Of a DNA stretch of 64,000 bases, positions 1 to 7,984 are shown piece after piece. Origin of the DNA: Methylomonas aurea (lineage in GTDB: Bacteria > Pseudomonadota > Gammaproteobacteria > Methylococcales > Methylomonadaceae); contig NZ_JANIBM010000024.1 of the NCBI RefSeq assembly GCF_024505045.1, forward strand, positions 1 to 64,000. The letters run 5' to 3'. Under the pieces are notes generated by a model. It was not told the DNA's origin. It saw nothing but the letters and a program-made list of their open reading frames with translations, and did not search any database. Position numbers and translations under genes: made by a program. Within the stretch, counting starts at the first letter, position 1, and the number at the start of each line of letters is the position of its first letter.

Positions 1-475
1 TTTCGTCGATTCTTTGGGTCAGGGTCAGAGTGTCCAACGTCGGCAGCGGTAACGCGCACAACAATTCGATACGGCGTTTCAACAGGCTGTAAACCTCGAA
101 AAACAATTTCTTGCGTTGCTGTTCCGAGCCGTAGAGTAGTGCCGGGTCCGGTACGCCCCAATGGGCTCTTGCCCGTTTCGGCCAGACCGGACAGGGTTCG
201 CCGGCCGCTTTGTCGCAAACGGTGAACACAAAATCCAGTGGCGCCTCGGCGCCGCTGAATTCGGACCAATGTTTGCTGCGCAACGGCCGCGTGTCGTAAC
301 CCAACTGCTCCAACAACTCGATGGTCAACGGATGCACGCTGCCAGCGGGTTCGCTGCCCGCGCTGAATGCCTGGAATCTGCCGCTGCCCACTCGATTGAG
401 GATGGCCTCGGCCATGATGCTGCGCGCCGAGTTGGCCGTACACAGAAATAAAACAGTCGCAATTCGTTCCGGCAT
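1..475 (-). CDS. arsC: Arsenate reductase, second copy (partial at left edge)
   Basis: Arsenate reductase of the low-molecular-weight-phosphatase fold, which reduces arsenate to arsenite in the cytoplasm. About 158 codons are visible; the gene leaves the window probably only a few codons before its end. The N-terminal loop CTANSARS gives the nucleophilic cysteine (Cys12) and its arginine, and two more cysteines in VCDKAAGEPC fit the thiol relay of thioredoxin-linked enzymes. It starts 9 bases after the arsA stop, so it is the last visible gene of the arsenic operon. It differs clearly from the copy at 2633-3115, whose loop is CTGNSCRS. It could also be a phosphatase of the same fold, but the context favours arsenate. 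Confidence 0.88.
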   Translation of the reverse strand, partial: MPERIATVLFLCTANSARSIMAEAILNRVGSGRFQAFSAGSEPAGSVHPLTIELLEQLGYDTRPLRSKHWSEFSGAEAPLDFVFTVCDKAAGEPCPVWPKRARAHWGVPDPALLYGSEQQRKKLFFEVYSLLKRRIELLCALPLPTLDTLTLTQRIDE

Positions 476-484
476 CGAAAAATC

Positions 485-2242
485 TCAGTGATCCGAGCCG
501 ACCAACTGTTGCAGGCGGGCGATTCCGACCGGCTCGTCCTGTAGCAACGGTACCACGGCGTAGCGTGGTGCATGGCGCTTGGCGACGGCGGCAATTTCTA
601 CCAGTTCGTTACTGGCGCGTTGCCGCAATAGCGGCGAGGTCGCATGGGCGGCGGAGATGCTGTTATTGATTATCCAGGCCCAGGGCTCGATACCCGCCCG
701 GCGCAAATCCTGTTGCAGATTGGCGGCTTCCAGCACCGGCGTGGTTTCCGCCACCGTGGCAATCAGCACTTTGGTTTGCCGGCTATCCTGCAATTGCATC
801 ATCGGCGTCAGATAGTGAATACCGGGTTGCATTTGCCGCGCGACCTCGCGATGGTAGGCGCCGGTGGCGTCCAGTAGCAATAACGTATGGCCGGTCGGCG
901 CGGTATCCATCACCACAAATTGCCGGCCGGCCTCGCGGATGATGCGGGAGAAGGCCTGGAACACGGCGATTTCCTCGGTACACGGCGAACGCAGATCTTC
1001 TTCCAGCAGCGCGCGGCCTTGGGCGTCCAGGCGTGCGCCTTTGGTAGCCAATACCTGCTGGCGGTAGCGTTCGGTTGCCTCGGCCGGATCGATCCGGCTG
1101 ACGGTCAACTGTTCCAGAGCGCCGGCCAGCGTTTCCTGCAAATGCGCGGCGGGATCGGAGGTCGTTAAATGCACCGGTAGGCCGCGCCGGGCCAGATCGA
1201 CCGCAATTGCTGCTGCCAGCGTGGTCTTGCCGACACCGCCTTTGCCCATCAGCATGATCAGGCCGTGACCTGCTTGGGCGATTTCTTCGACTAATTCGGC
1301 CAAACCGGGATGAGCGTCGGGCCGGCAAGGCTGAGCGGCCGGGGCCAGGCCTGCGCCGTCGCCGGTTAGCAAGTGGCGCAACGCAGCCAATCCCACCATG
1401 TTGAAGGGCCGCAGCATCACTGTGTCGCGAGGCAAGGCGGCGAGGACGTCGGGCATGTTCGCCAATGCGGTTTGTTCGCGTTGATGAATCGCCATTGCCA
1501 GCGGGTCGTCGGCGACTTGCTCGGCCGGCAGTATCGCGTTGATCAGCAAATATTGATTGCGCAGGCCGATCTCGGCCAGTTCCCGATGGGTTCGCGCCAC
1601 TTCCCGCAATGTGGATTGCTGGGCGCGAGCCACCAGAATCAAGCGGGTACGGGTGCTGTCCGCCAGTGCATCGACCGCGGCTTTGTACTGAGCGCGCTGT
1701 TTGTCGAGGCCGGCCAGTGGCCCCAGGCAAGAGGCATCGCCTTTGCCCGCTTCCAGAAAGCCGCTCCAGGCGCCGGGCAATTGCAACAGGCGGATGGTGT
1801 GGCCGGTGGGCGCGGTATCGAAGACGATGTGGTCGTAACCGGCTACCAACTCGGCATCGGTTAATAAACCGGTGAATTGGTCGAAGGCGGCGATTTCGGT
1901 GGTGCAGGCGCCGGAGAGCTGTTCCTCGATCCCCTTGACCACGTTATCCGGCAACAAGCCTTTGACCGGGCCGACGATGCGGTCGCGGTAAGCTTGGGCG
2001 GCGGCTTGCGGGTCGATTTCCAGGGCGCTTAAACCGGAGACGGCGGGAACGGCGGCGATGCGATTGCCGATGTCCAGGCCGAATACCTGGCCGACGTTGG
2101 AGGCGGGGTCGGTGCTGACCAATAGCACTTTAGATCCGCTATCGGCCAAATGAACGGCGCTGGCGCAAGCCACCGAGGTCTTGCCGACGCCACCCTTGCC
2201 GGTGAAAAACAGAAAGCGCGGCGCTTGCTGCAGAAAGTTCAA
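485..2242 (-). CDS. arsA: Arsenite-stimulated efflux ATPase ArsA
   Basis: Soluble ATPase that powers arsenite efflux by docking on an ArsB or Acr3 membrane carrier. At 585 residues it has the normal two-halved ArsA architecture: P-loops GKGGVGKT at residues 15-22 and 333-340, each followed by a DTAPTGHT switch motif. Cys113, Cys172 and Cys421 correspond almost exactly to the metalloid-binding cysteines 113, 172 and 422 known from the E. coli plasmid enzyme, so allosteric arsenite binding is probably kept. It follows arsD by 16 bases and precedes the second arsC by 9. No carrier gene is visible; it may lie beyond the left edge. Confidence 0.96.
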   Translation of the reverse strand: MNFLQQAPRFLFFTGKGGVGKTSVACASAVHLADSGSKVLLVSTDPASNVGQVFGLDIGNRIAAVPAVSGLSALEIDPQAAAQAYRDRIVGPVKGLLPDNVVKGIEEQLSGACTTEIAAFDQFTGLLTDAELVAGYDHIVFDTAPTGHTIRLLQLPGAWSGFLEAGKGDASCLGPLAGLDKQRAQYKAAVDALADSTRTRLILVARAQQSTLREVARTHRELAEIGLRNQYLLINAILPAEQVADDPLAMAIHQREQTALANMPDVLAALPRDTVMLRPFNMVGLAALRHLLTGDGAGLAPAAQPCRPDAHPGLAELVEEIAQAGHGLIMLMGKGGVGKTTLAAAIAVDLARRGLPVHLTTSDPAAHLQETLAGALEQLTVSRIDPAEATERYRQQVLATKGARLDAQGRALLEEDLRSPCTEEIAVFQAFSRIIREAGRQFVVMDTAPTGHTLLLLDATGAYHREVARQMQPGIHYLTPMMQLQDSRQTKVLIATVAETTPVLEAANLQQDLRRAGIEPWAWIINNSISAAHATSPLLRQRASNELVEIAAVAKRHAPRYAVVPLLQDEPVGIARLQQLVGSDH

Positions 2243-2258
2243 GGCAGTCCCCGCCCGA

Positions 2259-2615
2259 TCAGCAGCAGCGGCTGCCGCTGCAGCAGGCCGCTTCCGGTTT
2301 GTCCGTCGCCGTGTCGAGCGCGGCCCAGCGTGCCAATTCGTTTCGATTCGGATAGCGGCCGGTCAAGGCAATTTCGCCGTCGACTAAAACCAGCGGTAAT
2401 CCCTCCGCGCCCGACCGCTCCAGGAAAGCTTTTACAACCGGATTTTCGGCAAAGGCCAAAGGCTGTTGCGCCAGATTGAAACGTTCGATGGCGGCACCGC
2501 TTTGCTGGGCCCAGGCGATTTCGGCGGCGACATCGACCAGTTGCTGATCGACGTCCACGCCGCAGACGCCGCTACTGCAGCACAGTGAGGGATCGAATAT
2601 TTGAATGCTGCTCAT
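2259..2615 (-). CDS. arsD: Arsenite metallochaperone ArsD
   Basis: Small cytoplasmic chaperone that hands arsenite to ArsA and raises its affinity. The 118-residue protein has the family-defining Cys12, Cys13 and Cys18 (CCSSGVC) near the N-terminus, the residues known to pass the metalloid to ArsA, and two vicinal cysteine pairs at the extreme C-terminus (CCSGSRCC) as in the plasmid-borne ArsD. It lies between arsC and arsA with gaps of 17 and 16 bases, the usual arsD-arsA pairing, and is read from the arsR promoter or through arsC. Nothing is missing compared with characterised members. Confidence 0.96.
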   Translation of the reverse strand: MSSIQIFDPSLCCSSGVCGVDVDQQLVDVAAEIAWAQQSGAAIERFNLAQQPLAFAENPVVKAFLERSGAEGLPLVLVDGEIALTGRYPNRNELARWAALDTATDKPEAACCSGSRCC

Positions 2616-2632
2616 GGCTATTCTCCTGGTGG

Positions 2633-3115
2633 TTAAGGTAAAGACACGCCGATCCGGTCCATTTCCGCTTTCAACCGTACCGGGTCGTTTTGCAATTCGG
2701 TCAACGGTAAAGCGAGAAATTGTTCGATGCGATAGCGCAGAATGGCGTAGGCCGTTTCAAATGCGGCTTTGATTTCAGCTTCGGTGCCTTCGGCATGGGC
2801 TGGATCTTCCACGCCCCAATGGCTGCGCAGCACTGGGCCCAGATAGGCTGGGCAAGTTTCGTTGGCGGCATTGCCGCAGACGCTGATAACGATGTCGGGC
2901 GTGACCGGCAGATCGTTCCAGGACTTGCTGTAGTAGCCGGCGGTGGCAATGCCTTTTTCCTCCAGCATGGCGACGGCGCCGGGATTGAGCCGGCCAAGCG
3001 GCTTGCTGCCGGCGCTGATGGCATGCCAACCTTGCGGCGCCAGATGGTTGAAAATCGCTTCGCCCATCAGCGAGCGGCAGGAGTTACCGGTGCAAAGAAA
3101 GAGAACGTTAATCAT
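2633..3115 (-). CDS. arsC: Arsenate reductase, thioredoxin-coupled type
   Basis: Arsenate reductase of the low-molecular-weight-phosphatase family (160 residues). The active-site loop near the N-terminus is CTGNSCRS, with the nucleophilic cysteine at position 8 and an extra cysteine in the loop. A downstream cysteine pair lies in VCGNAANETC, as expected for the intramolecular disulfide cascade of thioredoxin-linked enzymes. It is the first enzyme gene after arsR; the gap of 79 bases to arsR is larger than the other gaps in the operon. No convincing Shine-Dalgarno sequence precedes the ATG, so the start could be under translational control or coupled to the arsR mRNA. Confidence 0.93.
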   Translation of the reverse strand: MINVLFLCTGNSCRSLMGEAIFNHLAPQGWHAISAGSKPLGRLNPGAVAMLEEKGIATAGYYSKSWNDLPVTPDIVISVCGNAANETCPAYLGPVLRSHWGVEDPAHAEGTEAEIKAAFETAYAILRYRIEQFLALPLTELQNDPVRLKAEMDRIGVSLP

Positions 3116-3194
3116 AGATCGGGGTGCTGAATTGAAAACAAAGCTTGGATTAGGGTTATGGTGAAGAGCGATCGCTCCGGCAATCGCCCGGATT

Positions 3195-3524
3195 TCATGT
3201 TTGGGGCTCGCAGCGGCTGACCGAGGCCGCCGAACAGTCGTTTCCGCCGCAGCAGTTCTCGCTCAAAAATGCCAGTAGCTCGTTCATCGCCGCGAAATTG
3301 GCCGAATAGATCACGAAGCGGCTTTCGTTGCGGGACTCGATCAAACCGGCATGGACCAGTTCTTTCAAATGAAACGACAACGACGACGGCGAAATTCCCA
3401 GCATTTCGCTGATCTTGCCTGCCGCCAAACCGTCGGGCCCGGCCTGGATCAAGGCGCGGAACAGCGATAAGCGGGTCTCTTGCGCCAATGCGGCGAGGGC
3501 GGTAACGGCGGTTTTATTTTCCAT
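3195..3524 (-). CDS. arsR: ArsR-family arsenite-responsive repressor
   Basis: Winged-helix repressor of 109 residues that should block the ars promoter until arsenite binds. The helix-turn-helix lies around residues 36-60. There is no CxC pair in the DNA-recognition helix as in classical plasmid ArsR; instead the cysteines are at the C-terminal end (Cys91, Cys92, Cys97, Cys105). This resembles the Acidithiobacillus ferrooxidans type, where arsenite is bound by Cys95, Cys96 and Cys102. The gene is divergent from the alkaline phosphatase. Its promoter runs so close to the ATG that the mRNA is probably nearly or fully leaderless (see the promoter entry). Confidence 0.94.
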   Translation of the reverse strand: MENKTAVTALAALAQETRLSLFRALIQAGPDGLAAGKISEMLGISPSSLSFHLKELVHAGLIESRNESRFVIYSANFAAMNELLAFLSENCCGGNDCSAASVSRCEPQT

Positions 3525-3546
3525 ATTTCAAAATTAGTTGAAATAT
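3523..3546. promoter_or_regulatory. Probable ArsR operator (inverted repeat)
   Basis: Perfect 9-base arms ATATTTCAA and TTGAAATAT around a 6-base centre. The repeat covers the -10 box, part of the spacer and the first two bases of the arsR start codon, an ideal place for a repressor to exclude RNA polymerase. ArsR/SmtB-family operators are AT-rich inverted repeats of this kind. Assignment to this ArsR is inference. Confidence 0.7.
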
Positions 3547-3559
3547 CAAAATAAGTCAA
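3531..3559 (-). promoter_or_regulatory. arsR sigma-70 promoter
   Basis: On the minus strand a -35 box TTGACT (3554-3559) and a -10 box TAATTT (3531-3536) are separated by exactly 17 bases. The arsR ATG ends at 3522, only 6 bases beyond the -10 box, so transcription would begin at or next to the start codon. Confidence 0.75.
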
Positions 3560-3629
3560 CCCGTTTCACGAATTTGTCATGTTCGGCGGTTAAGCTGCGG
3601 GTTTGGATAATCACATTCGAGGCCAGTCA

Positions 3630-5234
3630 ATGAATAAACCCAAACCAAGCAAATTGGCCGCGGCGCTGGGCGCTTTCGGTTTCGCGCTCTCGGTTGCCGC
3701 GCTTGCCGGCGGCGATCACCAGCGCCGTCACGATCACGTTCCCGCCAATCAGGTGCCGGCGTCGGCCAGCGAATGGTTCCGGGTCGGCGAAATGGCGGTG
3801 AGGGCTAATAAACGGGATGCAGCCAATCTGCGTAGAGCCAAAAACGTGATTCTGTTCGTCGGCGACGGCATGGGAGTGTCCACCGTCACTGCAGCGCGCA
3901 TCCTGGAAGGCCAATTGAATGGGCGTGATGGCGAATTCAACCGGCTCAGTTTCGAAAGATTCGGTAATACCGCGTTGTCGGTCACTGCCAGCGCCAATCA
4001 GCAAACCTCGGACTCGGCGCCGACCGCGACGGCAATGGTGACCGGAATCAAAACCAACGATGGTGCCATTTCGGTCGACCAAACCATCAATCGGCTGGAG
4101 CCGAATGCGGATGTCACCGCTGCCAAAACCGTGAAAACTATCCTCGAACGCGCCGAAGAGCGGGGCATGGCCACCGGTGTGGTAACCACCGCGCGCTTCA
4201 CCCACGCCACTCCGGCGGTGAATTACGCCCATAGTTCCAACCGCGACTGGGAGGCCGACAGCAATCTGCCGGCCGGCGCTACTGTAAAAGACATCGCCCG
4301 GCAATTGCTCGAGTTCCCCTACGGCGACGGTTTGGAAGTAGCCTTGGGCGGCGGCCGCAGCTACTTCATGCCTAATACCGCCGCAGACCCGGAATATCCG
4401 ACGCAAAAGGGCCGCCGGGCCGACAGCCGCGACTTGACCGCCGAGTGGACGGCGAAATACAACAACTCGGAATATGTTTGGAACCAAGCCCAATTCGACG
4501 CGGTAAATCCGGCCAAGACCGACCACCTGTTGGGCTTATTCGAACGCTCGCACATGCGTTACGAAGCGGATCGCAAGGACGACGCGGCGGGCGAGCCTTC
4601 GCTGGCGGAAATGACCGAAAAAGCCATCAAAATTTTGCAAAAAAACCGCAAAGGTTACTATCTGATGGTCGAGGCCGGTCGGGTCGACCATGCTCACCAC
4701 GCCGGCAACGCTTACCGGGCATTGACCGATGCGATTGCGCTGTCCGACGCGGTTAAAAAAGCCAAGCAACTGACCAACGACAAGGACACCTTGATCCTGG
4801 TTACCGCCGACCACAGTCACGTGTTCACCATTGCCGGTTACCCGTCGCGCGGTAACCCGATTCTGGGTAAAACGGCCGTCGACGGCGTCGCAGCGAAAGA
4901 TGCGCTGGGCTTGCCGTACACCACCTTGTCCTATGCCAACGGCCCGGGCTGGACCGGCGGCCAGCAGCGCAAGGAATTCAACCCTGCCAACGAAAGCACC
5001 GCGGCGGCAGCCTATACCGGTAGCAAACTGCGCCCGGATTTAAGCGCGGTTGACACCGAAAACCCTAACTACATGCAGGAAGCGACCGTGCCGATGGGTT
5101 CGGAAACCCACGCCGGCGAAGACGTGGCGATTTATGCCGACGGTCCCGGCGCCTACCTGGTGCGCGGCACGCTGGAGCAGAACGCGATTTATCACATCAT
5201 GGCCGACGCGCTGGGCTGGAACGACCACCGCTAA
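3630..5234 (+). CDS. phoA: Secreted alkaline phosphatase (PhoA family)
   Basis: Metal-dependent phosphomonoesterase of the periplasm. The ATG at 3630 is chosen over an upstream TTG because GAGG lies 7 bases before it and the protein then begins with a normal signal peptide (about residues 1-27). Family motifs appear in order: VGDGMGVST (metal ligand Asp), TSDSAPTATAM with the catalytic serine, EAGRVDHAHHAG, TADHSHV and SETHAGEDV with late metal-binding histidines. Length (534 residues) is normal for the family. A single TTGTCAT upstream hints at half a Pho box but is too weak to call. Divergent from arsR; arsenate and phosphate chemistry side by side may be meaningful or chance. Confidence 0.93.
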   Translation: MNKPKPSKLAAALGAFGFALSVAALAGGDHQRRHDHVPANQVPASASEWFRVGEMAVRANKRDAANLRRAKNVILFVGDGMGVSTVTAARILEGQLNGRDGEFNRLSFERFGNTALSVTASANQQTSDSAPTATAMVTGIKTNDGAISVDQTINRLEPNADVTAAKTVKTILERAEERGMATGVVTTARFTHATPAVNYAHSSNRDWEADSNLPAGATVKDIARQLLEFPYGDGLEVALGGGRSYFMPNTAADPEYPTQKGRRADSRDLTAEWTAKYNNSEYVWNQAQFDAVNPAKTDHLLGLFERSHMRYEADRKDDAAGEPSLAEMTEKAIKILQKNRKGYYLMVEAGRVDHAHHAGNAYRALTDAIALSDAVKKAKQLTNDKDTLILVTADHSHVFTIAGYPSRGNPILGKTAVDGVAAKDALGLPYTTLSYANGPGWTGGQQRKEFNPANESTAAAAYTGSKLRPDLSAVDTENPNYMQEATVPMGSETHAGEDVAIYADGPGAYLVRGTLEQNAIYHIMADALGWNDHR

Positions 5235-5251
5235 CGCCATTTGCATTCATT

Positions 5252-5284
5252 GCCGGGGACGGCTCGACGGTCCCCGGCTTTTCT
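5252..5284 (+). terminator. Rho-independent terminator of phoA
   Basis: GCCGGGGAC and GGTCCCCGGC form a 9-base stem (arms 5252-5260 and 5270-5278) followed by TTTTCT. It lies 17 bases after the phosphatase stop. Confidence 0.85.
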
Positions 5285-5480
5285 CCTGTCTCCCGCCGTC
5301 ACAGACTTTATGCCGCAAAACCCAGCCTTGATATCCAAACCATTAATCCGTCCCGCAACTGTTTCCAGAGTTCGTGCCGAACCGCTTGGCTGCTCTCGGA
5401 AGAGCCTTGTCGAGCTACAAGCAGGGGTTGGACGCGCTCGAGGCGAACGCATACCAAGGCTTCCTAAGGCAGGGTCGATA

Positions 5481-6209
5481 ATGGCCGCCGTCGCCGTGTC
5501 GGCGATTTTGGCGGCTTGCGGCCACGCGCCCGTTCGTCAGGTTGCAGCCGGCGCAACCGTCGATCTGGCGGCTGACAGATTGCCGGCCGCCGCCGCGGAA
5601 TATCGGACTACGGTCGCTATGCAGTCTACCGAGCATTCACATGCAGCCGAAGTTTTGCCGGCCGAGGCCGTGCTTTGGCGGTTTTGGCGCGATGCCGACC
5701 AAATCGTCATCGAGCGGCCGCAGCTTGGTTTGGGCGAACTCTGGCAGCGCGACGGCAAGTCTTTGATCCATCGCAAGTTGTATCACGCCGAACGCCGGGC
5801 AATTGAATTTCAGGAGGACGATTTGAAAATGCTCGGCAGCCATCCGGCCTGGAGCAAACTGGGGCTGTTACTTGATCCGGCGATTTTGGCGGGTTTGATA
5901 GCCGAGGAGGCGACTGAGTCGGATGGAACGTCGGTTCGTGAGTATCGCGGTTCGGCGGCTGGGGCCGAATGGCATGTGATTGTCAGGCTGGATCTGGCGC
6001 TGCCGGTGCTGATCGAACGGGAAACCGGTGGCTTATCGGAGCGCACCGAGCTGCTACAGGCCTACGTGCTCGCTGCCGCGCCGTGGCCGCCAACGGCCGG
6101 CGACAGCTACGACAACATCGATTACGCCGATTTGGGCGACAAGGAATACGATCCGTTTGTGATCAAGGTGCAAGCTCAGTATGGGCATGATCACGGCCAC
6201 AGCCATTGA
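5481..6209 (+). CDS. Lipoprotein of unknown function with His-rich tail
   Basis: I do not recognise a family. The reading frame is open much further upstream, but the ATG at 5481 is preceded by a purine-rich AAGGCAGGG and gives a short lipoprotein signal (MAAVAVSAILAACG, lipobox LAAC), so this start is preferred; the protein has 242 residues. After the signal comes an alanine-rich stretch, then a mixed alpha/beta region, and the chain ends in HDHGHSH, a possible metal-binding tail. It follows the phosphatase terminator, so it probably has its own promoter. Envelope location is supported by the lipobox; function is unknown. Confidence 0.7.
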   Translation: MAAVAVSAILAACGHAPVRQVAAGATVDLAADRLPAAAAEYRTTVAMQSTEHSHAAEVLPAEAVLWRFWRDADQIVIERPQLGLGELWQRDGKSLIHRKLYHAERRAIEFQEDDLKMLGSHPAWSKLGLLLDPAILAGLIAEEATESDGTSVREYRGSAAGAEWHVIVRLDLALPVLIERETGGLSERTELLQAYVLAAAPWPPTAGDSYDNIDYADLGDKEYDPFVIKVQAQYGHDHGHSH

Positions 6210-6343
6210 GCATTTGCTGACGGATTACCTGCGCCGCGCTGAAATCGCTGCTGTCGCAGCTTGAGCCTGGTTTTATGCCCCAGCCGCCAGATCAGCTCGC
6301 CGCAACGGCAAGTTGATCGGCGCCGGACTGGTGAGGGCGGCGT

Positions 6344-6913
6344 TCAGCCGTGAGTGCTGAAACGACTCGATCTTTCCTCGTCGTCGAAAATCGGTTCGCC
6401 CCGACCCATCACGCTGTCTTTGCCGGAAGCCACCAAGCGAATCAAAGGTGCGGCAATTTCATTGCCGACATTGAGTTGCGCCAGAGTCGCCTGCAACAAT
6501 TCCACGGCCACGTCGTACACCTCGTCGATCGGATTGAGCCTTAAAAAATGAGAATGGGCCGGGCATAACATGGTCAGGCGCGGTACTTCTGAGTCGTCGC
6601 CGACGATATTGCCGTTCATCAACGTTCCCAAGAAGGCGAAGTCGCGGTTGTTCACCAAACTCGGTTTGGCGTTGCCGCGGGCAAAAGCCGCCGTAAATGC
6701 GGCGTCCGCAAGTTCGGACAACGTCTGCGGTTCGACTGGCTGGACCGTCAGTAACGCACTCAGTAACCGCTTCAACGGTGCTGCTTGTTCGGCTAACGGC
6801 CTATCGTAAAAATAGCGATTGATTCGATAGTCGTCGCGCATTTTGGCATACCAAACATCGATAATCTGGGTGAGCAATTGATCGTCCAAACTAATTTTTA
6901 AGGGGCTATTCAT
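6344..6913 (-). CDS. Truncated-haemoglobin-like protein with an insertion
   Basis: 189-residue protein with the layout of a group 1 truncated globin. Residues 15-50 (IIDVWYAKMRDDYRINRYF onwards) match the helix B-E start of that family, and the later part (AHSHFLRLNPIDEVYDVAVE) matches the region with the proximal histidine and the last helices. Between them lies roughly 55 extra residues that normal members (about 120 residues) do not have. A haem protein binding O2 or NO is likely but unproven; the distal pocket is not readable by eye. GGAG lies upstream of the ATG. It is convergent with the lipoprotein at 5481-6209. Confidence 0.6.
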   Translation of the reverse strand: MNSPLKISLDDQLLTQIIDVWYAKMRDDYRINRYFYDRPLAEQAAPLKRLLSALLTVQPVEPQTLSELADAAFTAAFARGNAKPSLVNNRDFAFLGTLMNGNIVGDDSEVPRLTMLCPAHSHFLRLNPIDEVYDVAVELLQATLAQLNVGNEIAAPLIRLVASGKDSVMGRGEPIFDDEERSSRFSTHG

Positions 6914-7510
6914 ATACTACTCCGCTCAGGTGAATGAACTACCAGGATTTCGAACTCTACGCCGACTCACAATGTCAGCCAAGATTGGCGGCGAGCTCAA
7001 TCGTCATGGAGACGGGCGTAAAAATCATGGCACATATTGCCTAGGATTCCAGGGTTATTGAATAAAGCAATGATTTGGGCAATTGGGATTGTCAAATTGG
7101 CCGTTGATGGCCGAAGGACGGATTACTAGCAGCGGCCGAGGTAATTGGGTATCAGGCCGAAAACGGGTTATGCCGGTAAACACCGGCAGGCCTTATAAAA
7201 ATCAGCCTGGCGTCCGCTTTGCTGAGCCGCGGGTAGTGGCCAGGAATTACTGTACGCAGACGGTAAATGTTGAAGTAAGGCCCGATTGCCGGCGACCGCT
7301 AGCGGGAAGAGGTTGAAACCTGCGGGCGGTGCGCCAATTCCCGCATACGGTCCTTGGGAATGCTTGTGCGATGCGGCGTAGCCGGTCCAATCGGAATATT
7401 CCACCACATTACCGGCAACACCGCGAAGGATGCAGCTCAGGCAGTACCCGTGCGACCGCGGTGGGTGTACGCTTCGCGCAAGTATCCATCCCGGCGGCGC
7501 CCGGGCAGGT
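6914..7510. other. Long intergenic region between globin-like gene and ProQ-family gene
   Basis: About 600 bases without a convincing gene. It must hold the promoter of the globin-like gene. A perfect hairpin TGCCGGT-AAAC-ACCGGCA lies at 7171-7188. A 79-codon minus-strand frame at 7168-7407 has no Shine-Dalgarno sequence and no recognised similarity; it could be the remnant of an older gene. Nothing else is visible. Confidence 0.5.
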
Positions 7511-7984
7511 TTATTCGGTGGCGGGAGCCTGCTGGGCAGGTTTGGCTTCGGCCTTTTTCGGCTTTTTTTTCTGCGACCGGTATTTCAGCCGTTGCGCCTG
7601 GGTGGCATTATCCTTGGTAACGCGGCCGGCTTCGTTACCGCTCAGGTCTACGCGGATTGCGCCTTCGACCAGGCAGGCCCAATAGCGGTTGCCGGTGCAC
7701 CAGGTTTTGATGGCTTCAAGCAGAGCGTCCTTGGCGATGCCGAGTTGTTCGGACTGTTCGATCAAGTCGTTGTGGATGCCTATTTTGAGCGGTACTTTCG
7801 GATTTGGGCTTTTCGGAAAAATAGCCGGAAAACGTTTCTGCAACTGGCCGATGGTTTGTACGACCGGATCGATATCCGGACTCGGCGCTTGGTGCCGCTT
7901 TTTCTTCTCTTGTTTTTTCGCTTTTTCGGCAGCGGCTTGTTGCGCCAGTTGATCCCGCAGCGATGCTAATTGTTCGAACCCCAT
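7511..7984 (-). CDS. ProQ/FinO-family RNA chaperone
   Basis: Small RNA-binding protein (157 residues from the ATG at 7984; a TTG two codons upstream is ignored). ProQ/FinO proteins bind structured sRNAs and mRNA 3' ends and affect their stability. The N-terminal 35 residues are a charged Gln/Lys-rich extension, the middle (about 40-125) carries the FinO fold with FPAIFPKSPNPKVPLKIGI and the GNRYWACLVEGAIRVDLSG stretch, and the C-terminus is Lys/Ala-rich (QKKKPKKAEAKPAQQ), as in many free-standing ProQ relatives. No neighbour suggests a specific RNA partner. It is not clear whether this is the main ProQ or a paralogue. Confidence 0.88.
   Translation of the reverse strand: MGFEQLASLRDQLAQQAAAEKAKKQEKKKRHQAPSPDIDPVVQTIGQLQKRFPAIFPKSPNPKVPLKIGIHNDLIEQSEQLGIAKDALLEAIKTWCTGNRYWACLVEGAIRVDLSGNEAGRVTKDNATQAQRLKYRSQKKKPKKAEAKPAQQAPATE

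Noticed and set aside
783-1730. Open frame of 315 codons overlapping arsA in another frame
   Set aside because: Arg/Gly-rich composition typical of a shifted GC-rich frame; ArsA motifs are in the other frame.
3560-3629. Pho box upstream of the alkaline phosphatase
   Set aside because: Only one TTGTCAT-like half site is present; the second direct repeat at 11-base spacing is missing.
3627-4526. Open frame of 299 codons antisense to the alkaline phosphatase gene
   Set aside because: It mirrors a well-supported gene with motifs; long antisense frames are expected in GC-rich coding DNA, and it has no family resemblance.
7168-7407. 79-codon minus-strand frame in the gap before the ProQ-family gene
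   Set aside because: No Shine-Dalgarno sequence and no family resemblance; kept only as a possible remnant in the intergenic entry.
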